Positions 49,868-60,889 of a DNA stretch of 64,000 nt are shown in pieces (within the stretch, counting starts at the first letter, position 1; each line of letters starts with the position of its first letter). A program made the translations under genes and the position numbers. This DNA is from Candidatus Eisenbergiella merdavium (GTDB taxonomy: Bacteria; Bacillota; Clostridia; Lachnospirales; Lachnospiraceae), in contig DWWS01000036.1 of the NCBI GenBank assembly GCA_019119595.1, positions 18,571 through 82,570 of the forward strand. Reading direction: 5' to 3'. A model generated the notes under the pieces. That model saw only the letters and a list, made by a program, of their open reading frames with translations, was not told where the DNA came from and made no database searches.

Positions 49868-51250
49868 CTATCTGGATAAATATTCGTCGATTCCCTTTGC
49901 CCCGGCTTTTCCGGCCCCCATCGCCAGAATTACGGTGGCGGCTCCGGTTACGGCGTCTCCGCCGGCGTAAACGCCTTCCTTGGAGGTCTTTCCATGCTCC
50001 TCGTCGGCGACGATGCACTTTCTTCTGTTGACCTCAAGTCCTTCGGTGGTGGAGGAGATCAGCGGGTTGGGAGAGGTTCCAAGGGACATGATGACCGTAT
50101 CGCAGTCGATAACGAACTCGGAGCCGGGAATCTCTACGGGGCGTCTTCTCCCGGAAGCATCCGGCTCGCCCAGCTCCATGCGGATACATTTCATGCCGCA
50201 GACCCAGTTATTTTCATCCTCCAGAATTTCCACAGGATTGGTCAGGAGGTCAAAAATGATGCCTTCCTCCTTCGCGTGGTGAACCTCCTCCACACGGGCG
50301 GGAAGCTCTTCCTCACTTCTTCTGTATACGATATGTACCTCGGCGCCAAGACGCAGAGCGGTTCTCGCGGCGTCCATGGCCACGTTGCCGCCGCCGACCA
50401 CGGCGACCTTCTTTCCGCGCATGATGGGCGTATCGGAATCCTCGCGGAAGGCCTTCATCAGGTTGCTTCTGGTCAGATACTCGTTGGCGGAGAATACACC
50501 GTTGGCATTTTCACCGGGAATCCCCATGAATTTGGGAAGTCCGGCTCCGGAGCCGATGAACACGGCGGAGAAGCCCTCTTCGTTCATAAGCTCGTCGATG
50601 GTGACAGATTTTCCAACGATCACGTTGGTCTCGATCTTCACGCCCAGAGACTTCACGTTCTCGATCTCTTTTTTCACAACGGCTTCCTTGGGGAGACGGA
50701 ATTCGGGAATGCCGTATACCAGCACGCCGCCGGGCTCGTGAAGGGCCTCGAAGATGGTCACATCATAGCCCATCTTGGCCAGATCTCCCGCGCAGGTAAG
50801 GCCCGCAGGGCCAGAGCCGATCACGGCCACCTTTTTGCCCTTCTTCTCTGTGGCTCCCTCCGGCTTGATCCCGTTTTCTCTCGCCCAATCCGCCACGAAG
50901 CGCTCCAGCTTACCGATGGAAATGGGCTCGCCCTTAATTCCTCTGATGCATTTTCCCTCACACTGGCTCTCCTGCGGGCAAACGCGGCCGCAGACGGCGG
51001 GCAGAGCGGAGGAGGCGCTGATCACCTGATAGGCGGCCTCCATATCTCCCTCCTTCACCTTTTCGATGAAGCCGGGAATGTTGATGGATACGGGGCATCC
51101 CTTCACGCACTGCGCGTTTTTGCAGTTGATGCATCTGGCAGCCTCTTCCATCGCCTCTTCTTTGTTATATCCCAGGCAGACCTCCTCAAAGTTGGCTGCC
51201 CTTTCCTTCGCATCCTGTTCCCTGACGGGTACCTTTTTTAATACGTCCAT
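49868..51250 (-). CDS. nfnB: NfnB / glutamate synthase small-subunit-like flavoprotein
   Basis: 460 residues from the ATG at 51250 with GGAGG upstream. N-terminal cysteines (CINCKNAQCVKGCP and CGRVCPQESQCEGKC) bind two [4Fe-4S] clusters. Two dinucleotide folds follow: FAD site AVIGSGPAGLTCAGDLAKMG near residue 150 and NADPH site VAVVGGGNVAMDAARTALRLG is one residue over the limit; key part VVGGGNVAMDAARTA near 285. Adjacent to an NfnA-like gene, it most likely forms the NADH-dependent ferredoxin:NADP+ oxidoreductase, which bifurcates electrons. Alone it could be read as GltA/GltD-like; no large glutamate synthase subunit is nearby. Confidence 0.85.
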   Translation of the reverse strand: MDVLKKVPVREQDAKERAANFEEVCLGYNKEEAMEEAARCINCKNAQCVKGCPVSINIPGFIEKVKEGDMEAAYQVISASSALPAVCGRVCPQESQCEGKCIRGIKGEPISIGKLERFVADWARENGIKPEGATEKKGKKVAVIGSGPAGLTCAGDLAKMGYDVTIFEALHEPGGVLVYGIPEFRLPKEAVVKKEIENVKSLGVKIETNVIVGKSVTIDELMNEEGFSAVFIGSGAGLPKFMGIPGENANGVFSANEYLTRSNLMKAFREDSDTPIMRGKKVAVVGGGNVAMDAARTALRLGAEVHIVYRRSEEELPARVEEVHHAKEEGIIFDLLTNPVEILEDENNWVCGMKCIRMELGEPDASGRRRPVEIPGSEFVIDCDTVIMSLGTSPNPLISSTTEGLEVNRRKCIVADEEHGKTSKEGVYAGGDAVTGAATVILAMGAGKAGAKGIDEYLSR

Positions 51251-51333
51251 GATTATCCTCCATTTCAGAGCGTTCAAAAGCTCCCTTCAAATCGTGAGTC
51301 CGGATTCCGCAAGTCCGGGTTCCGCAAGTTCGT

Positions 51334-52218
51334 TCAGTCTGCGCAGTTCCCGCAGCCGCCGTGATGGGTCGCGCCTTCCTTCGCCTTCAGGTAAGCCCTT
51401 CCCTCCTGTGTCTTATAGATCTGCTGGCGCTTCATCGCCTCGTCAAAGTTTACCTTATGTCCATCAAATTCCGGGCCGTCCACACAGGCGAATTTTACCT
51501 CGTCGCCCACGGTCACGCGGCAGGCTCCGCACATGCCGGTTCCGTCCACCATGATGGGGTTCAGGCTGACCACAGTGGGGATATTCAGCTCTTTCGTGAG
51601 CTTACAGACGAATTTCATCATGATCATCGGCCCGATGGCGATGCAGACGTCATATTTCTTTCCTTCCTTTTCCACCAGATCCTGAATGGTCTGAGTCACC
51701 ATGCCGCTTCTTCCGTAGGAGCCGTCGTCCGTGGTGATGTAGAGGTTTCCGGCAACCGCCTTCATTTCCTCCTCCATGAGGATCAGGTCCTTCGTTTTCG
51801 CTCCCACGATCACATCGGCGGCCACGCCATGCTCATGCAGCCACTTCACCTGGGGATAAACGGGAGCGGTTCCCACACCGCCGGCAACGAACAGGATCTT
51901 CTTTTGGGAAAGGCTTTCCATATCCTCCTCCACCAGCTCGGAGGGCCGTCCCAGAGGACCGACCACATCCTGGAACGCGTCCCCTGCCTTCAGCGAAGAC
52001 ATCATCAGCGTGCCCGCTCCCACGATCTGGAATACGATGGTGATCGTTCCCGCCTCTCTGTCATAATCACAGATGGTCAGGGGGATTCTCTCGCTGTCCG
52101 CATCCTTTCTGACGATCACAAACTGTCCCGGCTCGCAGGATTTCGCGATCCTCTTCGCTTCCACAACCATTTCAAAAATGTTTGCGGTCAGTTCCCTTGC
52201 CTGTAAAATCTGATACAT
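51334..52218 (-). CDS. nfnA: NfnA-type FAD/NAD(H)-binding iron-sulfur protein
   Basis: 294 residues from the ATG at 52218 with GGAGG upstream. The ferredoxin-reductase fold has an FAD domain (PGQFVIVRKDADSERIPLT) and an NAD domain (LFVAGGVGTAPVYP). A C-terminal cluster MCGACRVTVGDEVKFAC binds [2Fe-2S]. This architecture is shared by NfnA, sulfide dehydrogenase beta and the dihydroorotate dehydrogenase electron-transfer subunit. The neighbouring nfnB-like gene, 83 bp downstream, favours NfnAB, linking NADH, NADPH and ferredoxin pools in an anaerobe. Confidence 0.86.
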   Translation of the reverse strand: MYQILQARELTANIFEMVVEAKRIAKSCEPGQFVIVRKDADSERIPLTICDYDREAGTITIVFQIVGAGTLMMSSLKAGDAFQDVVGPLGRPSELVEEDMESLSQKKILFVAGGVGTAPVYPQVKWLHEHGVAADVIVGAKTKDLILMEEEMKAVAGNLYITTDDGSYGRSGMVTQTIQDLVEKEGKKYDVCIAIGPMIMMKFVCKLTKELNIPTVVSLNPIMVDGTGMCGACRVTVGDEVKFACVDGPEFDGHKVNFDEAMKRQQIYKTQEGRAYLKAKEGATHHGGCGNCAD

Positions 52219-52344
52219 GTTTTCCTCCATTCCGACATCCGCATGTCTGCATGTTTTCCTGTTGCTCTCCGGCTTTTTCCGGAATCAATATATGGTAATT
52301 CATTCCCTGGACTTCTCCGGCGAACCGTCCTGGAAATGATTCTG

Positions 52345-53922
52345 TCAGCCGTCTGATGTGCGATCCTGTGCGCCCAGCGCCTGCAGTGTCAGGCTGCTCC
52401 ACGGATCTGCTGCCGCCTGGGACTGCACGGCCTGCCCCTCTGTCTGCTCTGCGCCGGCATGACGTTCCGTTTCTCCCTGCCGGGAGGCGTCCTGCCCACC
52501 GTCGGCTTCGGCCGCTCTGGCAGCGGTCTGGGCCGTCTGTACCGCCTTGTAGCATGTGCCGTCCATGATATCCACCACATAATTGGTGCCAGTCGCCGCG
52601 CTGTTTCCCGCGCCGTCCTCATAGTACTCTCGGTACAGATAATAATCCGAGCCGTCTATGGTAACGGCATAACGATAGTTGTATACATAGTGTCCGCTTC
52701 CGGTTTCCACCGTGCCGTCCATATCCTGGATCATATCAGCAGCCATCAGCTCGATCAGCAGTTTGTTCCTTGCCGCCTCAATGCTTAAGGAAGCCCGCAG
52801 GTTCAGAGAATAGGTAAGCGAAACCTCCTCTCCGGCAGCGCCCGCCAGGCTGTAGCAGATAACCCGGAATCTGGTCACGCCCACCGGCATGGGGACAGGA
52901 CCTGTATATTCCGTTTTATCCTGGGTGGGAGCCGAGCCGTCCGTGGTATAATAGATCCTGCAGTTTTCCCCGCCGGTCACCGTGATCAGGGTCGGCCTGG
53001 AATAGCTCCCCTCCTCCGGCGAAACCTGCGGCGCATCCGGAACAGTCACATCCACATAAAAGCTGCCCTCCGCCTCCTCGCTCGCCACACCATACTGGTT
53101 TACGAACACGGCCCTGATCTGATAGGCGCCCGCTTCCAGAAAAATGGGTGAAGCGTAGGCAGGGCTGGTTTCATCCGGCATGCTTCCATCCATGGTGTAG
53201 TAGATGGTTCCGCTTGTATTGGCGCTGAGCCGCAGTGACAGAGCCTCATCGTAAATGCCGCTCTCGTAGGAAAATTCCGGAGGCTTCGCCACAAAGGCCG
53301 GATAAGCGCTTACGATCTGCTCGTCCGGACAGGAAAGGAGAAGCTCATTGATCTTCTCATAATCCCCATCCTCCTCATAAATGGCGACCAGCGCCCGATA
53401 GGCCTGCTCATTGGAAGCATCCAGCTCCAGGATCCGCCGGCAGACGGAAACCGTTTCCTCTCTCAGCCCGGTCTGAGCCAGACAGACCGCATAGGCGGAA
53501 AGATACTCCGCATCGTCCGGAGCAAGCCGCACCGCCCGCTCCGCATAGGCGCAGGCCGTATCATAGGCCCCCGCCTGTATGTATCTCATTGCCCTCCCAT
53601 ACTGGTAATCCGCATTCCGGAAACGCAGCCCCCATATGACCGCTGTTATGCCTGCAGCCAGAAGAATCGCACAGCCTGCGGTCAGAAGCGCCCTTTTTTT
53701 TCTTCCGGAGCGCCTGCCCCGGGAAGCCGGCGCTCCGGTTTCCCATTCTTCCTCATTTTCTTTATTCACTTTTGCCTGTCTGAAATTGGAAGCGTTTTCC
53801 AGGCCGGTCACTATTCCGTCGATCTCCGGTTCAAAATCCTGTACCATCCGGATCTCACCGCCGCAATGCTCGCAGAACAGCATTCCTTCCTTCATTTCGC
53901 TCCCGCATCTGGGACATTTCAT
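52345..53922 (-). CDS. Zinc-ribbon, TPR and chitobiase-C-like repeat membrane protein
   Basis: 525 residues. Domains in order: an N-terminal zinc ribbon (CPRCGSEM...CEHCGGE), a basic patch and one membrane helix (about 78-98), TPR-like repeats (about 105-190; YAERAVRLAPDDAEYLSAY), two chitobiase/hexosaminidase C-terminal-like beta modules (about 225-290 and 305-370; each with the core YYTTDGS/YYTMDGS), a further beta domain, and an Ala/Gln-rich tail. The zinc ribbon is inside and the rest outside the cell, so wall or carbohydrate interaction is plausible. It lies between folD and nfnA. Confidence 0.75.
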   Translation of the reverse strand: MKCPRCGSEMKEGMLFCEHCGGEIRMVQDFEPEIDGIVTGLENASNFRQAKVNKENEEEWETGAPASRGRRSGRKKRALLTAGCAILLAAGITAVIWGLRFRNADYQYGRAMRYIQAGAYDTACAYAERAVRLAPDDAEYLSAYAVCLAQTGLREETVSVCRRILELDASNEQAYRALVAIYEEDGDYEKINELLLSCPDEQIVSAYPAFVAKPPEFSYESGIYDEALSLRLSANTSGTIYYTMDGSMPDETSPAYASPIFLEAGAYQIRAVFVNQYGVASEEAEGSFYVDVTVPDAPQVSPEEGSYSRPTLITVTGGENCRIYYTTDGSAPTQDKTEYTGPVPMPVGVTRFRVICYSLAGAAGEEVSLTYSLNLRASLSIEAARNKLLIELMAADMIQDMDGTVETGSGHYVYNYRYAVTIDGSDYYLYREYYEDGAGNSAATGTNYVVDIMDGTCYKAVQTAQTAARAAEADGGQDASRQGETERHAGAEQTEGQAVQSQAAADPWSSLTLQALGAQDRTSDG

Positions 53923-53937
53923 AGGCTACCCTTCCTG

Positions 53938-54801
53938 TCAGGCTTCTCTTCCGCCTTCCGCCTGCATCCGAGCCGCCTGCAGGCAGTTTTTCATCAGCAT
54001 GGCGATCGTCATGGGGCCCACGCCGCCCGGCACGGGCGTGATGGCTCCCGCGATCCGGGAAACCGATTCATAATCCACGTCTCCGCAGAGCTTATTGTTT
54101 TCATCCCGGTCCATGCCCACGTCGATGACGGAGGCGCCCGGCTTCACATAATCCGCGGTGATCATTTTCGCCCTGCCGGTCGCCACAATCAGGATATCAG
54201 CCCGTCCAGCGACTTCCTTCAGCTTATCCGTCCGGGAATGAGCCACCGTGACCGTGCCGTTTTCTCTCAAAAGCAGCAGCGCCATCGGTTTACCCACGAT
54301 ATTGCTCCTTCCGATCATCACGCACTCCCTTCCGGCGATCTCAATGCCGGAGCGCTTCAGAAGCTCGATGATCCCCGCCGGCGTGCAGGGCAGAAAGCCC
54401 GGCTTTCCGATACACAGGGCGCCCACGCTGCGCGGATGGAAGCCGTCCACATCCTTTGCCGGAGAAATGGCGTCGATGACAGCATCCTCGTCGATATGTG
54501 CCGGAAGGGGGAGCTGAACCAGGATCCCGTTCACATCCGCCCTCCCGTTCAGCTCACCGATCAGGGCCAGCAGCTCCTCCTGCCGGGTGTCTTCCGGAAG
54601 ATGCCAGGACAGAGAACGGATTCCCGTATACGCGCACGCTTTTTTCTTATTATTCACATAGACCGTGGAAGCGGGATTATCCCCCACCTGGATCACCGCG
54701 AGCGTCACCGTGATTCCCTGTCCGGAGAGGCTTTCCACCTCCTGCTTCACTTCATCCTTAATTGCCTGGGAAATTGCCTTCCCGTCAATGATCTGTGCCA
54801 T
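53938..54801 (-). CDS. folD: Methylene-THF dehydrogenase / methenyl-THF cyclohydrolase
   Basis: 287 residues from the ATG at 54801 with GGAGG upstream. [12 protein letters not shown] near residue 45 carries the catalytic Tyr and Lys, GILVQLPLP near 95 and [17 protein letters not shown] near 160 are the FolD signatures. It interconverts 5,10-methylene-, methenyl- and 10-formyl-THF. With fhs just upstream it makes a formate-to-methylene-THF route used for C1 supply and, in acetogens, the methyl branch of the Wood-Ljungdahl pathway. Confidence 0.96.
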   Translation of the reverse strand: MAQIIDGKAISQAIKDEVKQEVESLSGQGITVTLAVIQVGDNPASTVYVNNKKKACAYTGIRSLSWHLPEDTRQEELLALIGELNGRADVNGILVQLPLPAHIDEDAVIDAISPAKDVDGFHPRSVGALCIGKPGFLPCTPAGIIELLKRSGIEIAGRECVMIGRSNIVGKPMALLLLRENGTVTVAHSRTDKLKEVAGRADILIVATGRAKMITADYVKPGASVIDVGMDRDENNKLCGDVDYESVSRIAGAITPVPGGVGPMTIAMLMKNCLQAARMQAEGGREA

Positions 54802-54852
54802 TTTTTCCTCCATACGGGAGCGTGTTCTTACTGTGCTCCTGCCTCCATGCCG

Positions 54853-56523
54853 TCAGAACAGCCCCGTGATCTGTCCCGCCTCGTTTACATCGATTCCGAA
54901 AGCGGCAGGCGTCTTTGGAAGGCCGGGCATGGTCATGACCGCCCCGGTCAGAACCACCACAAAGCCTGCCCCTGCGGATACATAGGCCTCTCTGACGCTG
55001 ATCTCAAAGTGCTCCGGCCTTCCCAGCAGGGACGGGTTATCCGACAGGGAATACTGGGTCTTCGCCATGCACACGGGAAGCCCGGAAAAGCCCAGCTCAG
55101 AAAGCCTTGCAAGCTGCTTCTTAGCGGCCGGGGAATAAACCACGCCGTCCGCCCCATAGATTTCCTTCGCCACCGTCTCAATCTTCTCCGTCAGGCTCAG
55201 GCTGTCCTCATAAAGCACCTGGAAGCGGCTCTCCTTCTTTTCCAGCGTTTCCAGTACCTTTTCAGCCAGGGCAATGCCGCCCTCACCTCCCTTTTCCCAA
55301 ACCTGGGAAATAGCGAATTCACAGCCTCTCTCCTCACAGAAATTTTTCACATAGGCGATCTCCGCGTCGGTGTCCGTCAGGAAGGAATTGAGGGTGACCA
55401 CCACCGGAACGCCGTATTTCTGGAGGTTTTCGATGTGCTTTTCCAGGTTGACGATCCCCGCCTCCAGCGCCTGCAGGTTTTCCGTCCCAAGCTCCGTCTT
55501 CGCGACGCCGCCGTTATATTTCAGGGCGCGCACCGTCGCCACAAGGACCACTGCGTCAGGCTTCAGACCTGACTGCCTGCATTTGATGTCAAAAAATTTC
55601 TCTGCGCCAAGGTCCGCGCCGAAGCCGGCCTCCGTGATCACATAATCCGCAAGCTTCAGAGCCGTCCTGGTCGCCCTCACGGAATTGCAGCCGTGCGCGA
55701 TATTGGCAAAGGGGCCGCCATGAACCAGCGCGGGGGTATGCTCCAGCGTCTGGATGAGGTTGGGCTTGATGGCGTCCTTCAAAAGCGCCGCCATGGAGCC
55801 GACAGCACCGATATCCCCGGCGGTTACCGGACTTCCGTCAAAGGTATAGGCCACCACCATGCGGGAAAGGCGCTGCTTAAGATCCTCCATGCTGTCCGCA
55901 AGGCAGAGAACCGCCATGATCTCCGTGGCAACGGTGATGACGAAATGATCCTCCCGCACCGTGCCGTCGGCCTTGCTTCCCAGGCCCACCACGATATTGC
56001 GAAGCACCCTGTCGTTCATGTCCAGACAGCGCTTCCATACCACCTGCCTGGTGTCGATGCCGAGCTCGTTTCCCTGTTGAATATGATTATCAAGAAGCGC
56101 CGCGCAGAGATTGTTCGCGGAGGTGATCGCATGGAAATCCCCCGTAAAATGCAGGTTCAGATCCTCCATGGGCACCACCTGGGCGTAGCCGCCGCCCGCC
56201 GCTCCTCCCTTGATGCCAAAGCAGGGCCCCAGCGAGGGCTCTCTGAGGGCGATGACCGCCTTTTTCCCCATCCTTCCAAAGGCCTCTCCCAGACCTACGC
56301 TGGTGGTGGTCTTTCCCTCTCCGGCCGGCGTGGGATTAATGGCGGTAACCAGGATCAGCTTTCCGTCCGGGCGGTCCTGAATGGACGCCATGAATTCCTC
56401 GGAAAGCTTCGCCTTGTACTTTCCGTAAAGCTCCAGATCGTCAGCCCCGATCTCCAGCTTTTCCGCCACCCTTTCAATGGGCTCCATGACCGCTTCCTGT
56501 GCGATCTCGATATCTGTTTTCAT
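54853..56523 (-). CDS. fhs: Formate--tetrahydrofolate ligase
   Basis: 556 residues from the ATG at 56523, which has a strong AAGGAGG; a TTG two codons earlier overlaps that site. The P-loop [14 protein letters not shown] near residue 65 and [20 protein letters not shown] (20 residues) near 95 are family signatures. It forms 10-formyl-THF from formate, THF and ATP. folD follows after about 50 bp and the 5-formyl-THF cyclo-ligase is at 36.3 kb. The enzyme alone does not prove acetogenesis. Confidence 0.96.
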   Translation of the reverse strand: MKTDIEIAQEAVMEPIERVAEKLEIGADDLELYGKYKAKLSEEFMASIQDRPDGKLILVTAINPTPAGEGKTTTSVGLGEAFGRMGKKAVIALREPSLGPCFGIKGGAAGGGYAQVVPMEDLNLHFTGDFHAITSANNLCAALLDNHIQQGNELGIDTRQVVWKRCLDMNDRVLRNIVVGLGSKADGTVREDHFVITVATEIMAVLCLADSMEDLKQRLSRMVVAYTFDGSPVTAGDIGAVGSMAALLKDAIKPNLIQTLEHTPALVHGGPFANIAHGCNSVRATRTALKLADYVITEAGFGADLGAEKFFDIKCRQSGLKPDAVVLVATVRALKYNGGVAKTELGTENLQALEAGIVNLEKHIENLQKYGVPVVVTLNSFLTDTDAEIAYVKNFCEERGCEFAISQVWEKGGEGGIALAEKVLETLEKKESRFQVLYEDSLSLTEKIETVAKEIYGADGVVYSPAAKKQLARLSELGFSGLPVCMAKTQYSLSDNPSLLGRPEHFEISVREAYVSAGAGFVVVLTGAVMTMPGLPKTPAAFGIDVNEAGQITGLF

Positions 56524-56560
56524 CTGCAAACCTCCTTCGTCTGTATCCCGTCTATCTCTG

Positions 56561-59500
56561 TCACAGGGTTTCTTCTATGTACTGCTCAAACTGCTCCTCG
56601 CTCATCAGGATCTTTCTGGGCTTCGTTCCTTCCTCCTCTCCCACAACGCCCGCGTCCGCGAGCTGATCCATGATGCGGGCCGCACGGTTAAAGCCGATCT
56701 TAAACATTCTCTGCAGCATGCCGATGGACGCCTTGTCCTTGTCGATGATAAAGCGTCCTGCCTGCTCAAAATAAGGATCCCTTTCGTTCCCTGAGCCGCT
56801 CCCGCCTGCAGATGCCGCAGAACTCTCTATGCTTTTTACCTTTTCCAGAATCCGGTCGTCATACACATTTCCGATGGCCTGGTTTTTCAGGAAATCAACC
56901 ACATCGGAAACCTCCCCGTCGGAAACAAAAGAGCCCTGGACGCGGGCCGGCTTGGGATAGCCCTGAGGGTAAAAAAGCATGTCGCCCTTTCCAAGCAGCT
57001 TTTCTGCCCCGTTCATATCCAGAATGGTGCGGGAATCCACGCCGCTGGAAACGGCAAATGCGGCCCGGCTCGGCATGTTTGCCTTGATCAGGCCCGTGAT
57101 AACGTCCACAGAGGGACGCTGGGTGGCGATGATCAGGTGAATGCCCGCCGCCCTCGCCAGCTGGGCCAGACGGCAGATGGATTCCTCCACCTCTCCCGGA
57201 GCGACCATCATCAGATCCGCAAGCTCATCCACGATGATGACGATCTGGGGCAGGCGCTCCGGCGCGTCCGGGTCTCCCTTCTTTCGCTGCTCCTCCACCT
57301 TTTTGTTGTAGCCCTTCAGGTCGCGCACGTTCCAGTCCGCGAATTTCTGGTACCGGCTCTCCATCTCCGCCACACCCCAGTGCAGCGCGCCGGACGCCTG
57401 TTTCGGGTCGGTGACCACAGGGATCAGCAGATGTGGGATCCCGTTGTACACGCTCAGCTCCACCACCTTGGGATCCACCAGGATCAGCTTCACCTCGTCC
57501 GGCTTCGCCTTGTAAAGGATGCTCATGATCAGCGTGTTGATGCAGACGGATTTACCGGAGCCGGTGGAGCCCGCGATCAGCATGTGGGGCATCTTCGCGA
57601 TATCGGAGACCACCACCTTGCCCGCGATATCCTTTCCCACCGCAAAGGCGAGCTTAGAGGGAAATTCCCGGAAGGTTTTGCTCTCCAGAAGCTCTCTGAG
57701 GCTCACCGCCGTGTTTTCCTTATTGGGAACCTCGATACCCACGGCAGCCTTTCCCGGAATGGGGGCCTCGATACGGATATCCGTAGCGGCAAGGTTCAGC
57801 TTGATGTCGTCCTCAAGCCCCTTGATCTTGCTCACCTTGACACCCTGCTCCGGCTGCAGCTCATAGCGGGTCACTGCCGGGCCCTGGCTGATATCCGTGA
57901 TCGTCACCTTTACACCGAAGGTTGCGAGCGTCTGCTGCAGCTTCACAGCCGTGTTTTTCAGCTCCCTTGCGGCGTCCTGTCCATTCTGATTGTCCGCCCG
58001 CTTTAACAGGGACAGAGGCGGGAACTGATAGGGTCTGGGAGGCTCCTTTGGACGGGGCTGCGCGGTTCCGGCTGCGGCCTTCGCCGCGTCCCTGGAGGCC
58101 GGAGCGCCCCCGGAAGCGGCCGGCCTTGCTTCCCTGCCGTCCGCTCCCCTGGAGCCCGCTGCCGCAGCGGAGGGCTTTGCCTCTGCAACGCGAAGCCCGG
58201 AAAATGCCGCCTGCGCTTCCTCGTCTGCGCTGTCCTTTGCAGCGTCGTCCTCCGCAGCTTCCTCCTCGTCCAATTCCGTGATTTTTCCGTTCAGTGCTTC
58301 CTCTTCCGCAGCTCCGGCCTCCGGTTCTTCCTCTCTCTCAGCCTCAAGCCGCTCCTTAGCAGCTTCCGGCTGCGTTTTGCCTGCAAAAAGCTCCTCCTGC
58401 TCCTCTTCCCCGCCCGCTGTCCACAGAGCGGGCTCCTCAAGGAGGGAGGCGCCGATGCTTCCGGGTCCGAAAAGAGACGCTTTTTCTTCTTCCTGATCCG
58501 CGTCAAGAGGCTCCACCGTAATGCGCAGCGGCTCAAGCATCTTCATATCACGGAAAACATCCGCGTTCCGCCAGGTCTTTGCCAGCGGATCCGAGGCCTG
58601 CTCCCTTCCCGGCCTCACGGCCGAAGCCTCCGTTCTGTCCTCTTCTCTTTCCGGCCGGGCTATGCTTTCCGCACGTTTTGTCCGGACGGTCTCCTTTTTC
58701 TCCTCTTCCTCCTGCGCTGCGGCAGAATGAGCGGAATGAATACGGATCCTGTCAAAATCGATCAGATTATCCTCTGCTGCAGCTCCCGCCCCGCCTGTTG
58801 TTCCTTTTCTTTCCGTGCGGGCCGCCGCCCTGAGCTCTCGGATGCCCCCGCCGGCCTGCGTGGTATTCTCAGCGCCTGCCGCCCTCGTATCCTCCGAAAG
58901 CGTCAGATTCGGCATGACGCCGAACACCTTTTTATCCATGCGGAGAATTTTCTCCGCATCCCGGCGCGCCTCCTCCTCTTCCCGCTCTTTCGCTTCCCGC
59001 TCGCGGCGGCTTTCCTGCTCCTTCCGTCTGCGCTCCGCCCGTTCCCTCCGGGCGATGGCGTCCTCTCTCGCGGACTCGTATACCCTGCGGCTTCCCGTTT
59101 TCACGCCGCCCACAAAGGATTTCTCCGTCACGATCACGAGGCAGATGATGGCGAGCACGATCACAAGGAGCACGGCTCCCACCATTCCGAGGAAATGCTC
59201 CATCAGCCAGGCAAAGGAACCGGACAGAACGCCGCCTCCCGTCTTTGTCTGGGCGCTTGCGGTATAAAGGGTCACGATGGAATAGCTTTCCATGGACGCC
59301 GCTTCCCCGCCGACCAGCTCAAGCACAACGCCGATCAGGATGAAAAGCAGGATTCCCGCCGCTATTTTCAGCGAGGCAAAAAAATTGCCCCGGTTGGAAA
59401 GGCCAAAGGCCAGTCCCACAAAAACAAGCACGGGGACCGCATAGGCCACCATGCCGAACAATCCGAACATTACGCTGCTCACGGCGTTCCCCACCGGGCC

Positions 59501-59722
59501 GATCACGCCGAAATTACACAAAAAGAGCAGGACGCAGAGCGCAAATACCGCGATCAGAATGATCTCATTCGCGATCGCGCGCTCCTCCTGTTTTCTGCTC
59601 TTTGTCTGGTTTCTTTTTCCGCCTGACTTTGTTTTGGAGCCGCTTCTTGTTCTGGAAGAAGATGTACTTTTTTTCCCTGTGCCTGATCCAGTGCCTGACC
59701 TGCTTCCTGAAGCTGATGCCAT
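56561..59722 (-). CDS. ftsK: DNA translocase FtsK/SpoIIIE
   Basis: 1053 residues from the ATG at 59722, six bases after GGAG; the longer upstream frame overlaps tepA and lacks a ribosome binding site. A Ser/Gly/Lys-rich N-terminus (about 1-45) leads to four membrane helices (about 50-200), a long charged, repetitive linker (about 210-570), and the RecA-like motor with Walker [13 protein letters not shown] near residue 715. The C-terminal winged-helix gamma domain ([20 protein letters not shown], 20 residues) reads KOPS/SRS sequences. It pumps chromosomes across the division or sporulation septum. Confidence 0.95.
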   Translation of the reverse strand: MASASGSRSGTGSGTGKKSTSSSRTRSGSKTKSGGKRNQTKSRKQEERAIANEIILIAVFALCVLLFLCNFGVIGPVGNAVSSVMFGLFGMVAYAVPVLVFVGLAFGLSNRGNFFASLKIAAGILLFILIGVVLELVGGEAASMESYSIVTLYTASAQTKTGGGVLSGSFAWLMEHFLGMVGAVLLVIVLAIICLVIVTEKSFVGGVKTGSRRVYESAREDAIARRERAERRRKEQESRREREAKEREEEEARRDAEKILRMDKKVFGVMPNLTLSEDTRAAGAENTTQAGGGIRELRAAARTERKGTTGGAGAAAEDNLIDFDRIRIHSAHSAAAQEEEEKKETVRTKRAESIARPEREEDRTEASAVRPGREQASDPLAKTWRNADVFRDMKMLEPLRITVEPLDADQEEEKASLFGPGSIGASLLEEPALWTAGGEEEQEELFAGKTQPEAAKERLEAEREEEPEAGAAEEEALNGKITELDEEEAAEDDAAKDSADEEAQAAFSGLRVAEAKPSAAAAGSRGADGREARPAASGGAPASRDAAKAAAGTAQPRPKEPPRPYQFPPLSLLKRADNQNGQDAARELKNTAVKLQQTLATFGVKVTITDISQGPAVTRYELQPEQGVKVSKIKGLEDDIKLNLAATDIRIEAPIPGKAAVGIEVPNKENTAVSLRELLESKTFREFPSKLAFAVGKDIAGKVVVSDIAKMPHMLIAGSTGSGKSVCINTLIMSILYKAKPDEVKLILVDPKVVELSVYNGIPHLLIPVVTDPKQASGALHWGVAEMESRYQKFADWNVRDLKGYNKKVEEQRKKGDPDAPERLPQIVIIVDELADLMMVAPGEVEESICRLAQLARAAGIHLIIATQRPSVDVITGLIKANMPSRAAFAVSSGVDSRTILDMNGAEKLLGKGDMLFYPQGYPKPARVQGSFVSDGEVSDVVDFLKNQAIGNVYDDRILEKVKSIESSAASAGGSGSGNERDPYFEQAGRFIIDKDKASIGMLQRMFKIGFNRAARIMDQLADAGVVGEEEGTKPRKILMSEEQFEQYIEETL

Positions 59723-59901
59723 TCTTCTCTCCATTCCGGAGCGTCGGCGGCGTAACGCGCGGGCTCCTGTCTGCGACGCCCCGACACAGACAGACGCGGA
59801 AAGGAGCCGTCCAGGCTGCTTCCCTCCATACGCCACCGCCTTTGAAATCTGTATGATCACAGAATGAATCGAAGTTAGTATACCACGAAAAAGAGAAGTT
59901 G

Positions 59902-60777
59902 TCATCCATCTCTTTCACGCGCCCGGCCCATTTCGTGAAGCCTGGCGATCGCTTCCTTTATTCCGCCCACCTCGTTGATCAGCCCGGCTTCCACCGCCTG
60001 CGCCCCCACAAGGATGGTGCCAAGATCCTTGGTGAGCATGCCTGTTTCCATCATCATATCCTCCATCCTGCTTCTGGACAGGGAGCAGTGGGAGCAGACG
60101 AAGCCTGTGATCCTGTCCTGGATCTGCTTGAAATAGTCAAAGGTCTGCGGCGCGCCGATCACGGTCCCGCTCATCCGGACCGGATGGATGACCATGGTTC
60201 CGGACGGAACGATGAAGGAATAGTCCGCGCTTACCGCGATGGGAACGCCGATGGAATGACCGCCTCCAAGCACCAGAGAAACCGTGGGCTTGCTCAGCGA
60301 CGCGATCATCTCCGCGATCGCCAGTCCCGCCTCCACATCGCCTCCCATGGTGTTCAGCAGAATGAGCAGGCCCTCAATGCTGCTGCTGTCCTCAATGGCA
60401 GCAAGCTGGGGAAGGATATGCTCATACTTGGTGGTTTTGGCGGAGCTGCTCAGATTGTCGTGGCCCTCGATCTCCCCGATGATGCTGATCATATGGATCG
60501 CCCGTTCATCCTCTCCATGCCGCTCCAGCGTGAGCTGGCCCGTCTGCTCGATCCGTTCATCCCTCTGGCGCTCCCGCTCCTGCTTGCTGTCCGCCTCGTT
60601 GTCCTCCGGCTCCTTCCCCGCCCTTCCCGATGCCGCGCCGGGACGCACGCTTTCCCGGTTTCCCGTTTTTTCCCGGTTTTCCTCTTTTGCCTTCCCCTCC
60701 TGCTCAACCGTCTCCGCCAGGTGCTTCATCCCCGGCCTTCTTCCATAATAATCCGCCGTATCGATCCATATTCCCAT
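59902..60777 (-). CDS. ClpP-class serine protease, TepA-like
   Basis: 291 residues. A long hydrophilic N-terminus (about 1-90, rich in Glu and Arg) precedes a ClpP/crotonase-fold domain: GLLILLNTMGGDVEAGLAIA near residue 135, the catalytic Ser in GGGHSIGVPIA near 172, and the His in VIHPVRM. In B. subtilis the equivalent gene (tepA, ymfB) also lies directly before spoIIIE and has been linked to protein export, though this is not firm. GGAG lies ten bases before the ATG. Confidence 0.82.
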   Translation of the reverse strand: MGIWIDTADYYGRRPGMKHLAETVEQEGKAKEENREKTGNRESVRPGAASGRAGKEPEDNEADSKQERERQRDERIEQTGQLTLERHGEDERAIHMISIIGEIEGHDNLSSSAKTTKYEHILPQLAAIEDSSSIEGLLILLNTMGGDVEAGLAIAEMIASLSKPTVSLVLGGGHSIGVPIAVSADYSFIVPSGTMVIHPVRMSGTVIGAPQTFDYFKQIQDRITGFVCSHCSLSRSRMEDMMMETGMLTKDLGTILVGAQAVEAGLINEVGGIKEAIARLHEMGRARERDG

Positions 60778-60889
60778 AGTCTGGCTTCTCCTTGTCTTTT
60801 CCTTCCGCCCGCGGTCAAACGACGCGCCGGCCAGGTTCCTCTGTTTCTTAATTTTTTACAAAAAGAAGCCTTTTTATACGGGAAGTCCG

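Noticed and set aside
48948..50018. Long Arg-rich N-terminal extension of the zinc-ribbon protein
   Set aside because: It is the shadow of the nfnB 3' end; the ATG at 49835 has a good ribosome binding site and begins the zinc ribbon.
49868..51250. Glutamate synthase for nitrogen assimilation
   Set aside because: There is no large glutamate synthase subunit, and the adjacent NfnA-like gene makes an NfnAB pair the better reading.
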